Assembly (NCBI GenBank): GCA_035610365.1
Contig: CM069432.1
Coordinates: forward strand, 106,535,529-106,599,528
Length of the DNA: 64,000 nucleotides
Direction: 5' to 3'
From: Aquatica leii
Taxonomy: Eukaryota > Arthropoda > Insecta > Coleoptera > Lampyridae
Position numbers and translations under genes: made by a program. The notes under the pieces were generated by a model. The model was not told where the DNA came from. It saw only the letters and a program-made list of their open reading frames with translations, and made no database searches. The number at the start of each line of letters is the position of its first letter. Position 1 is the stretch's first letter. Positions 24,530 to 36,365 of the stretch are shown here, piece by piece.

Positions 24530-24730
24530 ATGTACTATGTACATGATGGTAAAAACTTAGATCTTATATGTAATATCTTTGCAGAGGCAGTTCACCTTCA
24601 GTTCACTACAGATAAACCTATAGATTTAACAGACTTGTCAATCAAAAAAACCATTCAAGATTGGCTTCGATCGCCAGCACGTTATAACTACAAAAAGAAA
24701 AGTAACCCAAGAAGTACGCAAGAAAATTAA
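24530..24730 (+). CDS. Unrecognised 66-codon ORF inside the 23.3-26.2 kb TIR element
   Basis: The ORF reads MYYVHDGKNLDLICNIFAEA.. and ends in a basic tail after 'DWLRSPARYNYKKK'. It has no signal peptide or membrane segment. Its composition (charged, low Phe/Leu runs) is more protein-like than neighbouring chance ORFs, and it sits centrally in an element bounded by perfect 14-bp inverted ends. It may be the C-terminal exon of an element-encoded or captured protein. No catalytic motif is visible and no family is recognised. Confidence 0.25.
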   Translation: MYYVHDGKNLDLICNIFAEAVHLQFTTDKPIDLTDLSIKKTIQDWLRSPARYNYKKKSNPRSTQEN

Positions 24731-25118
24731 TCTTTACATAACCCAGCTAAATTTGGATACATGTTAAGGCAAAAGCTGGTATTCTGGTGTTATTCAAGTG
24801 CAAAATAGAACGTATAGAATGTATTGTTTTTAGTTTTGTTTTAAAAAAATATTACTCAAAGATAGGCGATGTCTATTGCATATGTTTATTTGTTTATTTT
24901 ATGTAAAAAAATATATTACAGGTTTTTATAATATTTTTTATTAAAAAAATGTACTTACCAATTCGGTTATATGTAAAAGGTTTGAATATCTCTACCACTT
25001 TTATAATTTAAAGCAACTTCTAATTTGATGTATCTAATGTACATAACCGATCTTTAATCGAATAAAGAAATCACATTTAAAATCAAAAAAATTGTGTGTG
25101 TCAGCTCCGACGCACGAC

Positions 25119-25849
25119 TGGAGTTTACTCCTTAAGTTCGATAGTCTAACCAGACGCAAAAAGGGTTTATTTAACTTAAAAAAGATTGATACTGTATGAA
25201 CGTAAAAAATAACTTTTCGAAAGAAAATTTTATGAAAACATTATTATAATGAAAAAATATTGTCGATTTTTCTGATAATATTATCGAATTATTGACTAGA
25301 ATTGTTAATATTTAAAAATTATTTATAAAATAAATCATAATAACCTGGTAGAATTTTTAGACATCGAATTTTTGGTTAGGTGAGAAATTTTCTATTTTAT
25401 GTGGATGCGCTCGATAATTCATATTGGGTTAATTATTATCTAATTTTATGTGTTGTTCTCAAATATATATTTATATGAACTACATCGATAATTATTGAAA
25501 TATTTAATAAATACAAATTGCACATGCTCATACATATAATACATGAATTATAACGCAGCCACGTGTTTGTTAGATGTTCCGGCAATATCATCTACACCTC
25601 TTTCTGCCATAGTTATTTGAAAATACTTTCAGTTCACTTTAGCGGAACACAATGATAAAGATTAAAACTTCACAATAACAATATTAATTATTGATATTTA
25701 TAATAAAAACAGCAATATAAGTAAAATTAGAAAGTTGCGCGACATAGGATGCGCACCAAAAACGTAACGAGGTCATTCATCGATAGATTTTACTCCTCAG
25801 ATTTTTCTCATACCGGGTCCCTTATATATGCAAATCGATTCTTAAGGAG
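25119..25849. mobile_element. Nested MITE with GGAGTTTACTCCTTAAG ends
   Basis: TGGAGTTTACTCCTTAAG at 25119-25136 has a perfect 18-bp inverted copy at 25832-25849. The enclosed about 695 bp is AT-rich and non-coding. It lies inside the larger 23274-26245 element, so it probably inserted later. No clear target duplication. Confidence 0.45.
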
Positions 25850-26245
25850 TAAACTCCAAAAAGTAACGTATTCTGCGTCTTTAAGATGATATCTATACGA
25901 TGTCTCATTTTCGCAAAAAATGAACGTCTAATATTGGCATATTCTTTATACACATTATTCAGTCTAAATTTGTTATACTCTAAGACATCTTTTAGAGATA
26001 CAAAATTTAACGTTAAATGTACGTTAAATTATAATGCTACAACTCGGTACAATTAAATACATCTTTTAGAAGTTGAGAAACGAAACATTGTAAATACGTT
26101 TAAAACTAGATTCAAGTTATACGTAAATACCGCGGACATTTAGATGTCGAATATCCGCCCGACTTTGAGTAAATTATACTATCTATAGACCATCTACGAG
26201 TACGTTTTATTTATGTCTTTTAAACATTAGCGTGTTGTTTGGGCG

Positions 26246-26889
26246 AATTCATTCAAATAAAATATTTAGAAGTTTTTTAACGTGCATAGTAGTATAGATT
26301 GTAATAAAAGTATTGAGAGCGAGATCTACGCGTGACGTCAGTTCGTCACATGACTTTGGTACAATAAATCGAGCAATCGAGCAACTCTTTACATTTACTA
26401 TCCTTAGGTACATTCCACACAAAAAGTATTAGAGCACCAAATTAAAATTAAATTTGTGAGATGTTTCAAAATTTTGTGAACCGATTTCTTCCTGTTTAAT
26501 TCTAATAAAATTTAGTAAAGTTAAATAATAAAAAATAAAAAACTTGTACGTAGGCACTAATTATTAAAATCCAACTAAGATGTATTTTAAAAATAAAACA
26601 TTTTCTACAATGAATATATACATTTTATAGTTTATTTAAAGTTTGATAAGAATTTAATAGTACATTAATACATATTATATTTTTAATAAAACAAGAAAAA
26701 CCTTAATTTGTTAAGAGGATTCATAGTTATTAGCTAAATATAAATTATTAGAATTATTAGTTTACCAATAATATATAAATGTGTGAATTCTTTAATTATA
26801 TTTATTTTACATATGTTTCAAGCATATATTTATAAACCCTATCTGCAGAAAGGTATTCTTTGAAAAAATGAAAGGTATTTTTCGTTCAC
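26246..26889. other. AT-rich spacer
   Basis: No gene recognised. A CRE-like TGACGTCA (about 26333) and an adjacent GTCACATGAC are present without promoter context. Confidence 0.4.
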
Positions 26890-27228
26890 TGTAATTTATG
26901 TTTTACTTGATACCAATCCATGTTGGTTGCCTAACATGTATGTCACGTAAGATACACGTTTTTATGAAGGCCTCATATAACCTCAAACGTTTAATTTACA
27001 AAATATTATTTTTTTACTTTATACGTTTTGAAACTGATGCCACAAGTCGTCTAAATTATGCATTCATAATTCATTATCTTGTACGGTAATGACATTGACC
27101 TATACATTTTTATTTATATTTTTGTTTTATTATTTTTTTTATTTTATATTTATTTTTTTTCTTCTTATTTGACGTATGTAAGTAACTATGTTTACATGGC
27201 ATAAATAAATTATTATTATTATTAAATT
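26890..27228 (+). mobile_element. Possible LINE 3' end with (ATT)n tail
   Basis: A short open stretch (26898-27089, ending ..SRLNYAFIIHYLVR-stop) is followed by a T-rich 3' untranslated-like region and an AATAAATTATTATTATTATT tail at about 27206-27228. Jockey/CR1-type LINEs commonly end this way. No reverse-transcriptase motif is visible, so the call rests on the tail only. Confidence 0.3.
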
Positions 27229-27833
27229 ATACAGAAGTGAGTTCGGTTTGTACAAATATGAAATTAGTTACAAGAAAAGCACAACGTTGCCAAACCGCTA
27301 ATAAACTTGCAAGTGTCGTGTTACTTGTTAGTAGTACAAAATTTATAATTATAAAATTTTTTTGCACTTTACTGGATACGTGATTTTGCTTAATCGCCAA
27401 CTATATAAAAATTATTTTATTGCTGACAGTAGACTTTACGTACGTAAATTCATTAATAAAAATATAGTCAGTGTTACTTATGTATACTATTCATACTAAC
27501 AAAAAAAAATTTAAAAGTTTGGTTCAACTCAAATGATTAAGATTTTCTTTAAAGATTTACGACCAAGACAATTTACATGCAATAAATTGTCTATTTTTTT
27601 ATCAAAAAATTTGTACTAATGTATATTTTTTTTTGTAAGTTGTTTAGGCGAAATAAATAGATTAATCAAAGTAATTAGTAAAATATTTGTTCTAACATTA
27701 AATGAAAAATTCTGTTTAAAGTTATTCTGCTCTATTGCATAAAATTTGCTTTTCCAGTTAAGTTTAATGCAGTTAATAGTATTATTTATTTTAAAACTTG
27801 TTTTTACATAAATAATTATATTTAATCACTTAC

Positions 27834-28797
27834 GTTTATAGATGTAAATCCTACAAAACAAATACTCCCAACGCTGCACAAAAATTGACTTAGAAATGCG
27901 TAAGAAAATATATTTTCAATTTTTTCAGTAAAACTACAAAAGCAAAAATTAAACATCAGTAAGATTATTGTAAGTAATTAATTCTAATACTTACTTAATT
28001 AGAGCAATATGATGTTCAGCACATTTATTCAATTGGGTACAAACATACATATCCAAAGAATTATATTCTTCTAATGCAGTGTTTATATTTTTATCTATTT
28101 TAGACTTTTTTGTTGTTTTTATAATAGTCTCTTGCAAAATAGAAAAATAAGCTGAGCAAAGACTCATCATACTTGTAGATAAGCTATCAAATCCAATACT
28201 TGTCCACGAAGCTGAAAACAAAGCTACGCATTGAAACAGGTACACAATTAAATGTATAACCATCGGTTTTTTTTGTATATTTACAGGAAAACTTAAAAAA
28301 ACTGATTGCATTTCTTGAGACTGTAAAAAAGGTGATGATAAAATACAAATTGTTGTAGTGAAAACGCTACAAAAGAATAATTTTACAATTACATTAGAAA
28401 ACTTTATCGTTTTTTGAAGATAATGATCTAGTTTTTCATCGTAATAAGAAAAATTCGACGAATGTAAAAAATCCAGTAAATCTAAAAATTCGGGGGATTT
28501 AAAATAAAAAATAATAAATTTTACGGAACAGTTCAAAACTGCAATAAACATTGTGCCGACTTGTATTAATTGAGAAAACTCTTTTATAGACATTATAGTT
28601 ATAAACAACGATAAACCAAATGTTAGGAGTATTACGTATTGTGTCAGTCCATATAAGCGATAAAATATTGAAGCGTTTCTTTTAGGCCATAATCCCGTAT
28701 AAGTCATTAATATTCTTTGAAATTTAAATGCGTCGGAATTTTTTGAAAGTCTCATTTCAAATATTGAATTGCTAAGGCTTAGCATAAAAGTATGCAA
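27834..28797 (-). CDS. Insect odorant receptor, 5' two exons (3' exons not found)
   Basis: Exon 1 (28797-27995) encodes 267 residues with the insect Or (7tm_6) pattern: 'DAFKFQRILMTYTGLWPKR' near the N-terminus and hydrophobic helices at roughly residues 50-70, 80-97, 130-155 and 180-200, ending '..LNKCAEHHIALI'. Exon 1 ends at a consensus donor (AA|GTAAGTATT). After an intron of 61 bases with a TTTTGTAG acceptor, exon 2 (27933-27834, 100 bases, phases match) continues 'NFTEKIENIFSYAFLSQF' and 'LCSVGSICFVGFTSIN', the expected next Or segment, to a second donor (AAC|GTAAGTG). Together they give 301 of the usual 380-400 residues. The last about 90 residues, with the pore-helix TM7, were not seen in the 27.2-27.8 kb downstream, so it may have a long intron or be truncated. 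It would be a ligand-gated cation channel subunit with Orco in antennal neurons. Confidence 0.85.
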
Positions 28798-28799
28798 CT

Positions 28800-30780
28800 T
28801 TATAATACAAACAGTTTCAAAACACTAATTACAAATAAAGCAGTTTCTAAAGTGTTTGCAGAAAATAGAATCAATAAAATACATTCATAGTACTTAATTA
28901 ATAGTTAATGCTAAAACACGGTTTTGTTAAGTATATGTTAGACAAATTTAACATGTAATTATACTATATAATATGCATTCTAATAGATTTATATAACAGT
29001 TTATATCTAAATTTTCAAACATACTTACTTTATCAAGATTAGGTATTTAATTACACATCTTTCCGTTCCTGAACACGTACATCTGTCATTCAACGTTACT
29101 ATTAAATAATTACTCCCTATTTCCATTTAAACGTGTAATTTATTTAATAGTTCATATTTTATGCTTGATTGTTACTAACTTAAGTCTGTATTAATTCGGC
29201 CGACGTGTTTTTTACACGTATTATACGCTTACATTTTTTATTGTTTTTAGTATATGTATATTACAAGTATTTACATTTATTAAAATATCTTATTTTTGAC
29301 TTAGTGTTTTTCAAATTTTAACTACACGTTAAAGATTGTTATCTATCTTTTCTATTGTATTTAAGCCTAAAATTGCTGGAAAATCATTACTAGTTTATAT
29401 AACCTTAAATTCTAATGTCAAATTAGAATATAATAGTAATAGATGCCCAATATTTTATAAAATAAACTCGCAGAGTATATCCAAGTATCTAAAATTACAA
29501 GCATTTCTTTAATTTTAGTAATTTTGACAAATCTCTAGCTGTATTACACATCGTGTCAAATACATCAAAAGCTTCACTTTGAAAGTTGTTTTTTGGTGTT
29601 TTCAAAGGAATGTCAGCCAAAAATTGTGACTAAAGCACTACATATGTTAATATACTCGCCCTAAAATGAGAATGAGTGAGAGTATAATAATATAATCACC
29701 GCGAATAATAAAACATAAATCAGATTCATTACATTACACGTGAATTAAAAATTGCATGTGTACAACTTTTTGTTATAACAATTTACTTTTATTACAACTA
29801 CACAATCTATTACGTAGCTAACAGTTTAGTAATTTTAACAAGATGTTTAAGAAATCTAGTAGTGAACAAGTTATAATTCCAACATTTAGTTTAACAAAAG
29901 AGTAAGTTTTAAAGTAATGATTTTGTACGTAAATGTAACGTGCCAATAATTTATAATTGGTTAAACGATGTAATAAATAATTATTAACGTTTTTTTACAA
30001 AAACAACAAATTAAGATCTGCATAGTTTGTACAACAACGATAGAACTTTCTTTTTCCAACAAAACTTTCTACTTTATATTTGTTACATAGCCGTATTTAT
30101 TGTAATGTACGTTAAATTATTTGCAATTTGTAAAACCAAATTAAAACAATAGCAAAATAGCAAAAAAAGTTTTTGTTTACTTATGATATTCCTAATAATT
30201 TTATGTAACAAACACGATACGAAGATTTGAGTTAAATTGATTTAAATCATGGAACTGTTTTATTTTAATTATCTATACTGTATAATGTATATGCATATGC
30301 ATGTGCAATACACTTCAAAGTTTGCAGGTTTAAAAGTTCGCCACAAATCTAATTCAAAGCAAAATAAAGTTTAATTTAAATTTGAAAAATTGATATTTTA
30401 TACTCAGTACTATTATATTTTATAAGAGTTCAAATTGTACGTAGGTAAATCGTGTTGTGGTCGACACAAAATTGATAATGTTTAGCAACAGCTTCAAAAC
30501 AAAAAATTTATGATTCACTCTTGTTTCAAACATAAAGGAAACCTAACTGCAATAAAATAGCTATAAGTCCATCGCTGTTTCACTTATTTGAATCAGTACA
30601 GTTTCGGTATTTTAAATTCAAATCTGTTGCAAAATAAATGTTGCATACGGTTTACGTTTTGAAAACTTCGTTCTTGAACTGATACTAAATGATCAATAAA
30701 TATATAATTTTTTTGTTTCAATAATGAACCAAAACAATTCTTTTAATAATATAATAATACATTTTCGAATGCACGTTTCA
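28800..30780. other. AT-rich sequence upstream of the odorant receptor
   Basis: The receptor promoter should lie just above 28797, but no distinctive motif can be defended. No other gene or repeat was recognised. Confidence 0.45.
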
Positions 30781-30816
30781 AATTTTATTGCACAATAAAT
30801 ATTTTTAAATACAATA

Positions 30817-31270
30817 TCACATTGAGTTTTTTACATATTGCAACTTTCTTTGATGTGGTCTTTTCACGGAAGCTTCGAAAACTGCATCAGTTACTGTTGG
30901 GTAGCAACTTTTAACCGCATCTGTAACATATAAATAAATATTTCATTTATAAACAACACAAACTTAATATAAATATCACTTTAGCAATCATAAGAAAGTT
31001 ATAAAAGCACTGTGAATACCTTTAGCTGTACATAATCGTATAGAAAACTTGAAGAATTGAACTGTAATTATAAAGCCTAAAGTATCATCAGATTTACGCA
31101 ATAATCTAACTTAACACAACCATGTGTGTTAATTTACATTTTTTTTATATAAATTAAAACATGATACATAACGAATAGAAATAATGATAATATTGATTAC
31201 ATTTATGGATTATAATTAAATATTTCGACTTACCGTTTATTGTTCTATTTTGTAATTGTACACACAGCAT
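30817..31270 (-). CDS. Candidate two-exon small ORF (46 aa), unknown
   Basis: Minus-strand exon 1 (31270-31234) starts ATG and reads MLCVQLQNRTIN, ending at a consensus donor (AACG|GTAAGTCG). Exon 2 (30920-30817) follows a TTATATGTTACAG acceptor in matching phase and reads DAVKSCYPTVTDAVFEAS then VKRPHQRKLQYVKNSM-stop. A polyadenylation signal AATAAA lies at 30789-30784, about 28 bases past the stop. The product would be small, basic and without a signal peptide. I do not recognise it. It may equally be the 3' end of a transposon gene, since the flanks are repeat-like. Supported only by splice-site and poly(A) logic. Confidence 0.3.
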
Positions 31271-34229
31271 CACTTATCAAACTACAACCGAACAAATGAA
31301 ACGATATCAATTTGCAGCGCAAGCGTTGACGACAGTAATCAAAAGTATAGCAACGACTAATGCTGACTAATCACAAAATATTCGTTTTTACTAAAACGAT
31401 TTCACTGTTTTGAAAATAATTCAATCTTATTTAATCGATCTTGAAATAATTCTAGTTATTCAAAAAATATTCGGTTTTAATAAATCAGTTTTTAGACGGT
31501 TGCTGATTATGGGAAAAAAATTGCAAGTACTGAAACGGTTAAAAACTGATTGTGAAAAATCGGAACTCTTTCAATGTATTTACTGTTAGTTACATGTAAA
31601 TGATAAAAAAATGGAACAAATACGAAACAACGTAATGAAACAATTGTTTTAATTTTGTGACTGTAACAGTTTCAATCCGTGTTTACTGGGATAGAGATTG
31701 CAAAACTTACCACTAGATAGAACCAGTATACGACCGTTTCACTTTTTTTAGGTTTATCAGCATTGGGAAATACTGTTTAATGTATTTCCACAACTACCAA
31801 CATGTTACGATTTCTATAGCACCAATTTAGTAAATATTTTACCAAAAGCGGACCGTCACTTAAAATTGACTAGTATAAGCTTAGACTTAGTTAAAAATAC
31901 TACTCTTGCTGGTTGCCTACAATTTAAGAAGTAACTAATCAAAAAACCATTGTTATTGTAGGATTTGTATATAAAAGATTTAAATAAATAAAAACATATG
32001 CTGTAAGTTTTGACAATTTATTTCATTAGAAGTGGTTTAGAAAGCTCTTCAAATTCATCTTTGTCAATCAATCATAAAGTTTTTTAGCTAGCGTACGCTT
32101 TCGTTTAGGTGTGTTAATAATTTTTGCCATTTTCAAAATTTAATGTGCTTCTTTTACCATTACAAAATCATTTACAATGTTTGAACATTATATTTTTAAA
32201 TGTAATTTAAAAAAAACTTATAGTACCTTCAATTTTTTCTGTGTGCTTAACAACTTTGCTAAAACAATTGTTTTTTTAGTATCGGATTTTTATCTACATA
32301 GCTGCCATATATTCATAGATTATAAAATACTTTGACCAACACTAATGTGCGATTATTACAAGTTAGCTTTTTAAAACAATTTTAATATTTTTTATCATTT
32401 TATACGAAGATTATTCTTTATATTATGTAACCGTCGTTGGAGGTTGTTTGATTACTTTTGTGAAAGACCCGGTATTTGAATTGACGTTATTCTTTTTATG
32501 TATTTTGGAATTGTTTTATAGATTTCAGATTGATTTTAAGAAGTTATTTTACGTTTTTAAATTCAACTTTATAATTCAAAGTTGTGGATAAAATTTTGTA
32601 TTTATTTATTTAGAAATTGTTACGTTGCTTAAACGTCCGTATTCTACGTTTGTGTTGATTTGGCATTTTCTTTTTTTGGTGAAAATTCTAGTTGTAATTT
32701 ATATTTCCCTTTTGAGATATAATTGTAAATAAATATATTTTAGCAGATTGTTTATTCTAAGTTTGTGTAAAGGTTTTTTCCTTTAAGCACATTCTCAGTA
32801 TAGTCGCACTAATTTTCCTTGCATTAGCTCGATTAAATTACGTTGTAATGAAGTCATTATTTTAATTTATTTGGCAGTTACAATTCAGGTTGAGTTAGCT
32901 AGTCAGCTAGTTGAGTGACAGTTGTTCGAAATTACTGAAGTATTGGGATGTAGGTGGGTGGTGGTAAATTCACCTTCTTTAGATGAAGAATTACCGCGGA
33001 AGTCATTAACAATGAATCAGTAAATAGTTTGTTTAAAGAAAAAACTTTCCTATTTTGTAAAGCAATTACGGCTTATTGAATTTCACTGGATACCGGTTTG
33101 GTTTCATCTTAACGTATCGTGGGTTTGTGTGTTAGTTTGTGTTTTGCAATCCAATTTTCGCTTTCGAGACGGTTTTTGAAAATTTTCCGACGATAAATGT
33201 TTTATATGGTTGTAGTACTTCATCGAAGTTCCGGACGACGTTAATTGGCCAAAAACTAACCAGAGATTGTCTACGAACAAACTATCAAGGTATTTATTGA
33301 TTACCGATTAAGTTATTTATTCGTGAGTTCAGTGATTGAAAAACTTTAAAATTTATTATGAGAGTTCATTGATAGTTATTGAATATTTTGATGATTCAAA
33401 TCCTTTATGGAGTTTAAATGTGCTAATTTTAATTCTAATTAATATTATTATTAAACGACAAAACTAAAAAACGTAATGTAACCAACGCTTAAAGTGTTTT
33501 ATCGAAATTAAGTAAAAGCAAGAAAAAAGATATTCTTATATTTGCGTACCATAGTTTAAGACTGTTTTGTTATGTATTTTTTTTATGCGTACACGGCCGT
33601 GCATTATTTTTTTTTCTTTAAAAAGGTAATTTGGTTTCATTTTATTGTTTTCAATTTGTTTCAGTGTAACCATGTTATTCTCATTCAGTTTCGTTTTAAT
33701 TTAAGATTTTAATTGCGTCAAAGTTTTAAAGTAATTTTCTGTTTTATTGCTTGTCTAACTTCATTTCAATTATGTAATAAATGTTAAATTGTTAAATGTA
33801 ACGAAGCTTTTATTCAGTCGGCCTTCGCATTTCTAAATTTTAGATTATTGCGGTTTTTTCGTGTGATACACTTTTAAAGTAAGTTCCATTTGAGTGTAGC
33901 CATTTGAAGCAGACTTGTAGTTGGCAAGGGCATCTAGTCCATTGAGCTTTACACCTTCCTGTCGCCCTGCGATTTTTGACTTTTCATTGTGTTTTTCTGT
34001 TGAGTTTTCCAAACAATCACGGAATTTTGAATATAATCCACCTCGTCTTTACTGAGCACTGGCAATAACTTTGTTTATGTTACTTTATTTCAGGCAAGTG
34101 TCATTGTTCCAACTTTGGCACGTAACAATTAATACTCATTATCTAATAGTATATTACATAACGAGAGTTGTAAGTAGCTTATTATATGCGATTGAAAAAG
34201 TTGCCCGTGAGCGGAGAGCGTAGTAATGT
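31271..34229. other. Intergenic; includes a T-rich block bounded by TGTTACG/CGTAACA
   Basis: At 31492-31560 a small inverted repeat (ATCAGTTTTTA... / ...TAAAAACTGAT) is visible. The 1.5-kb segment 32618-34127 starts TGTTACG and ends CGTAACA, is T-biased on the plus strand, and could be a solo LTR fossil, but no matching target duplication flanks it. No gene was recognised; a lysine/arginine-rich minus fragment near 32040-32120 is not open. Confidence 0.35.
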
Positions 34230-34544
34230 AAGTTATTTGAAGTTCGCGCTTAATTAAATGTAAAGATTATTGAATTAAATGTATTTTAGATATAATCAAT
34301 GCTTAAAGTAATGATGTTTTTAAACAAATTAAATAACTATAGCAATAAAAACTTACCTTATCTGTTTATTTTTGTGTTGTAAATTACAATTTCGAATTAG
34401 GTTAAAATTAATTCTATTAAATTATAATGACAACCGTCACAATCACGCACTTGATTTTTAATTCAAAATTAACATCTTACATTTTCAATTTGATTTAGCA
34501 ACAAGTAAAAAGTTTTAATCATTTTAGTAGTGAAAAAAATTGTA
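34230..34544 (+). repeat. Dispersed direct repeat, copy 1
   Basis: The block from 'AAGTTATTTGAAGTTCGCGC' to 'AAGTTTTAATCATTTTAGT' matches 36366-36655 over about 290 bp at moderate identity and in the same orientation. It ends where the mariner-like element (34547) begins. Confidence 0.6.
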
Positions 34545-34546
34545 TA

Positions 34547-36080
34547 CAGGCTGTATCAAATTTCGTGTTAAGTACAGGGATCTCGTTCATTATCAAAGAT
34601 AGAGTGTTGGTTAAATGGACAAAAATGATCTTTAAGTTATGCCTAAATAAATTCAAAAAACAAAATTTACCCCCTCTATAAAGTTTTTGAAATATGGCAG
34701 AAAATAATAAAATTAGTGTTTTTGATTTTTAGCTTTAAAATTTTTATTTGGAGAGGTATTTAAAAACTAAAAAAACTTTCTTAACAAAAATTTTTCTGCT
34801 CTTCCAGATGATGGAAATAAATTTTTGTTATCGTTATTACTTGACTTTATATCGATACCAACTTTTGTTTTTTATATGGTAACCATTTTAAAGTTTTATG
34901 CCATAAGATAGAGAAAAAAATCTTGATTTCAAAAAAGTATATGTTTATAAAAAAATCAAAAATAAGTTTAATATTTAAAGAAAACCGTTCCGATTAAAAA
35001 TTTAATAATAAGTGTCAATAATAGCAATATCCGTGAACAACAAATACATTTTTAAATTAATAAATAACCTAAATTTAACTACAATAAATGTTAAAATTGA
35101 CGACCTTGATTTTCTAGACACACTACACATCTTCACAAAACTTGTTCTGCAGCACGTCTAATGTGAGCCCTCGAACAATTTCTACATGCACTAATAATTT
35201 GCTCTCTTAGCTGCTCAACAGTGTTCGAAGTTACAGAATACACTTGATCCTTAACATAACCAAAAGTAAAAGTCTAGTGGTGTTAGATTCGGAGACTTCT
35301 CAGGCCAAAGTATGGGTCCATTTGTTCCTAACCATCTGCCTGGAAATTTTTGGTTTAAATTATTTTAGACAACTTGCGTATTGTGCGCAGGGGCACCCGT
35401 CTTGTTCAAAATGAATTGATTCGAGTTGATTTAGGGGAATTTTGTTTAGGAAATTTTTAAACTCGGTTTGTAAGAAAGTGGGATACATATCAGAATTTAA
35501 GTGGCCTTCATAAATGATAAGTCCGATAATCGTATCATTAAGTATTCCACATCAAACATTAAAACTAAACTGAACTTGAGGTCTAACTTCTATAATTCTT
35601 CCTTAATTTTCTATGAACCAACTTAATAAATTTTCAATCAAAACGGTTTTCTTTAAATTTTAAACTTATTTTTGATTTTTTTATGAACATGTTATACATT
35701 TTTAAAATTTTTTTCTCTATTTCATGGCATAAAACTTTAAAATGACTACCATATGAAAAACAAAGTTAGTATCAATATAAAGTAAAGTAATAACGATAAC
35801 AAAAATATATTGCCATCATCTGAAAAAGCAGAAAAAGTTCTTTTAAGGAAGCTTTTTCAGTTTTTAAATACCTCTCCAAATAACAATTTTAAAGCTAAAA
35901 ATCAAAAACACTAATTTTATTATTTTCCGCCATATTTCAGAAACTTTATAGAGGAGGTAAATTTTGTTTGTTGAATTTATTTAGGCATAACTCAAGGATA
36001 ATTTTTTTCGACTGAACCAACTCTCTATCTCTGATAATAAACGAGATCCCTGTACTTAACACGAAATTTGATACAGCATA
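34547..36080 (-). mobile_element. Tc1/mariner-like transposon with about 465-bp inverted ends
   Basis: The left arm (34547-about 35013) and right arm (about 35618-36080) are long inverted repeats, for example CTGTATCAAATTTCGTGTTA / TAACACGAAATTTGATACAG. TA flanks both ends (34545-34546, 36081-36082). The 600-bp centre holds a broken transposase on the minus strand. Total length is 1,534 bp. Arms this long relative to the interior give a foldback-like shape. Confidence 0.7.
35090..35600 (-). pseudogene. Tc1/mariner-family transposase fragment (DDE/D domain end)
   Basis: Minus-strand frames give, in order, 'IIYEGHLNSDMYPTFLQ', 'HFEQDGCPCAQYA' (second catalytic Asp in the QDG/QDN motif), 'FPGRWLGTNGPILWPEKSPN' then 'LTPLDFYFW' (third catalytic acid in PLDF), and 'YSVTSNTVEQLREQIISACR', 'SRAHIRRAAEQVL'. 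The FEQDG..P..SP(D/N)LTPLDF spacing marks a mariner/IS630 transposase. The N-terminal helix-turn-helix and first Asp are missing, and at least one stop and two frameshifts split the rest, so it is inactive. It sits exactly between the two long inverted arms. Confidence 0.7.
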
Positions 36081-36365
36081 TATAGACCACGCTTGAGAAA
36101 ATGATTATAATCTGCGCACTTATATCTTTCGACGCTTTGCGTCTTGCGATATAATCTGCTGTTTTTCACTTTTTTAAGTGCAGGTAAGTAATTTCTCAAT
36201 ATTACCCATTGGTTAATAATAAAGATATTTGCATTTTCTGATAATTCTATAACATTTGTAAAAAAAAAAAGTTTACAAAACTGTTTATCATAGGTACAAG
36301 AGATTTTATTTAATGCTATTTGAGAATTTAAATTGTTTATTAAACAAATTAAGTTAATTTTAAAA

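Larger units (their letters stand above)
23274..26245. mobile_element. About 2.97-kb TIR element with AGACGTCTA sub-repeats, unclassified
   Basis: CGCCCAAACAACAC at 23274-23287 has a perfect inverted copy at 26232-26245. Subterminal sequence on both sides carries AGACGTC/AGATGTC/AAGACAT motifs (for example TAGACGTCTA at 23311 and 23363; the right side around 25900-26150). No obvious target duplication. The interior includes a 66-codon ORF at 24530-24730 (..IKKTIQDWLRSPARYNYKKK..) that I cannot assign and a nested TIR block at 25119-25849. The superfamily is unknown. Confidence 0.5.

Noticed and set aside
26325-26360. CRE-like TGACGTCA with adjacent GTCACATGAC
   Set aside because: Short motifs without a gene start in range; expected occasionally by chance in 64 kb.
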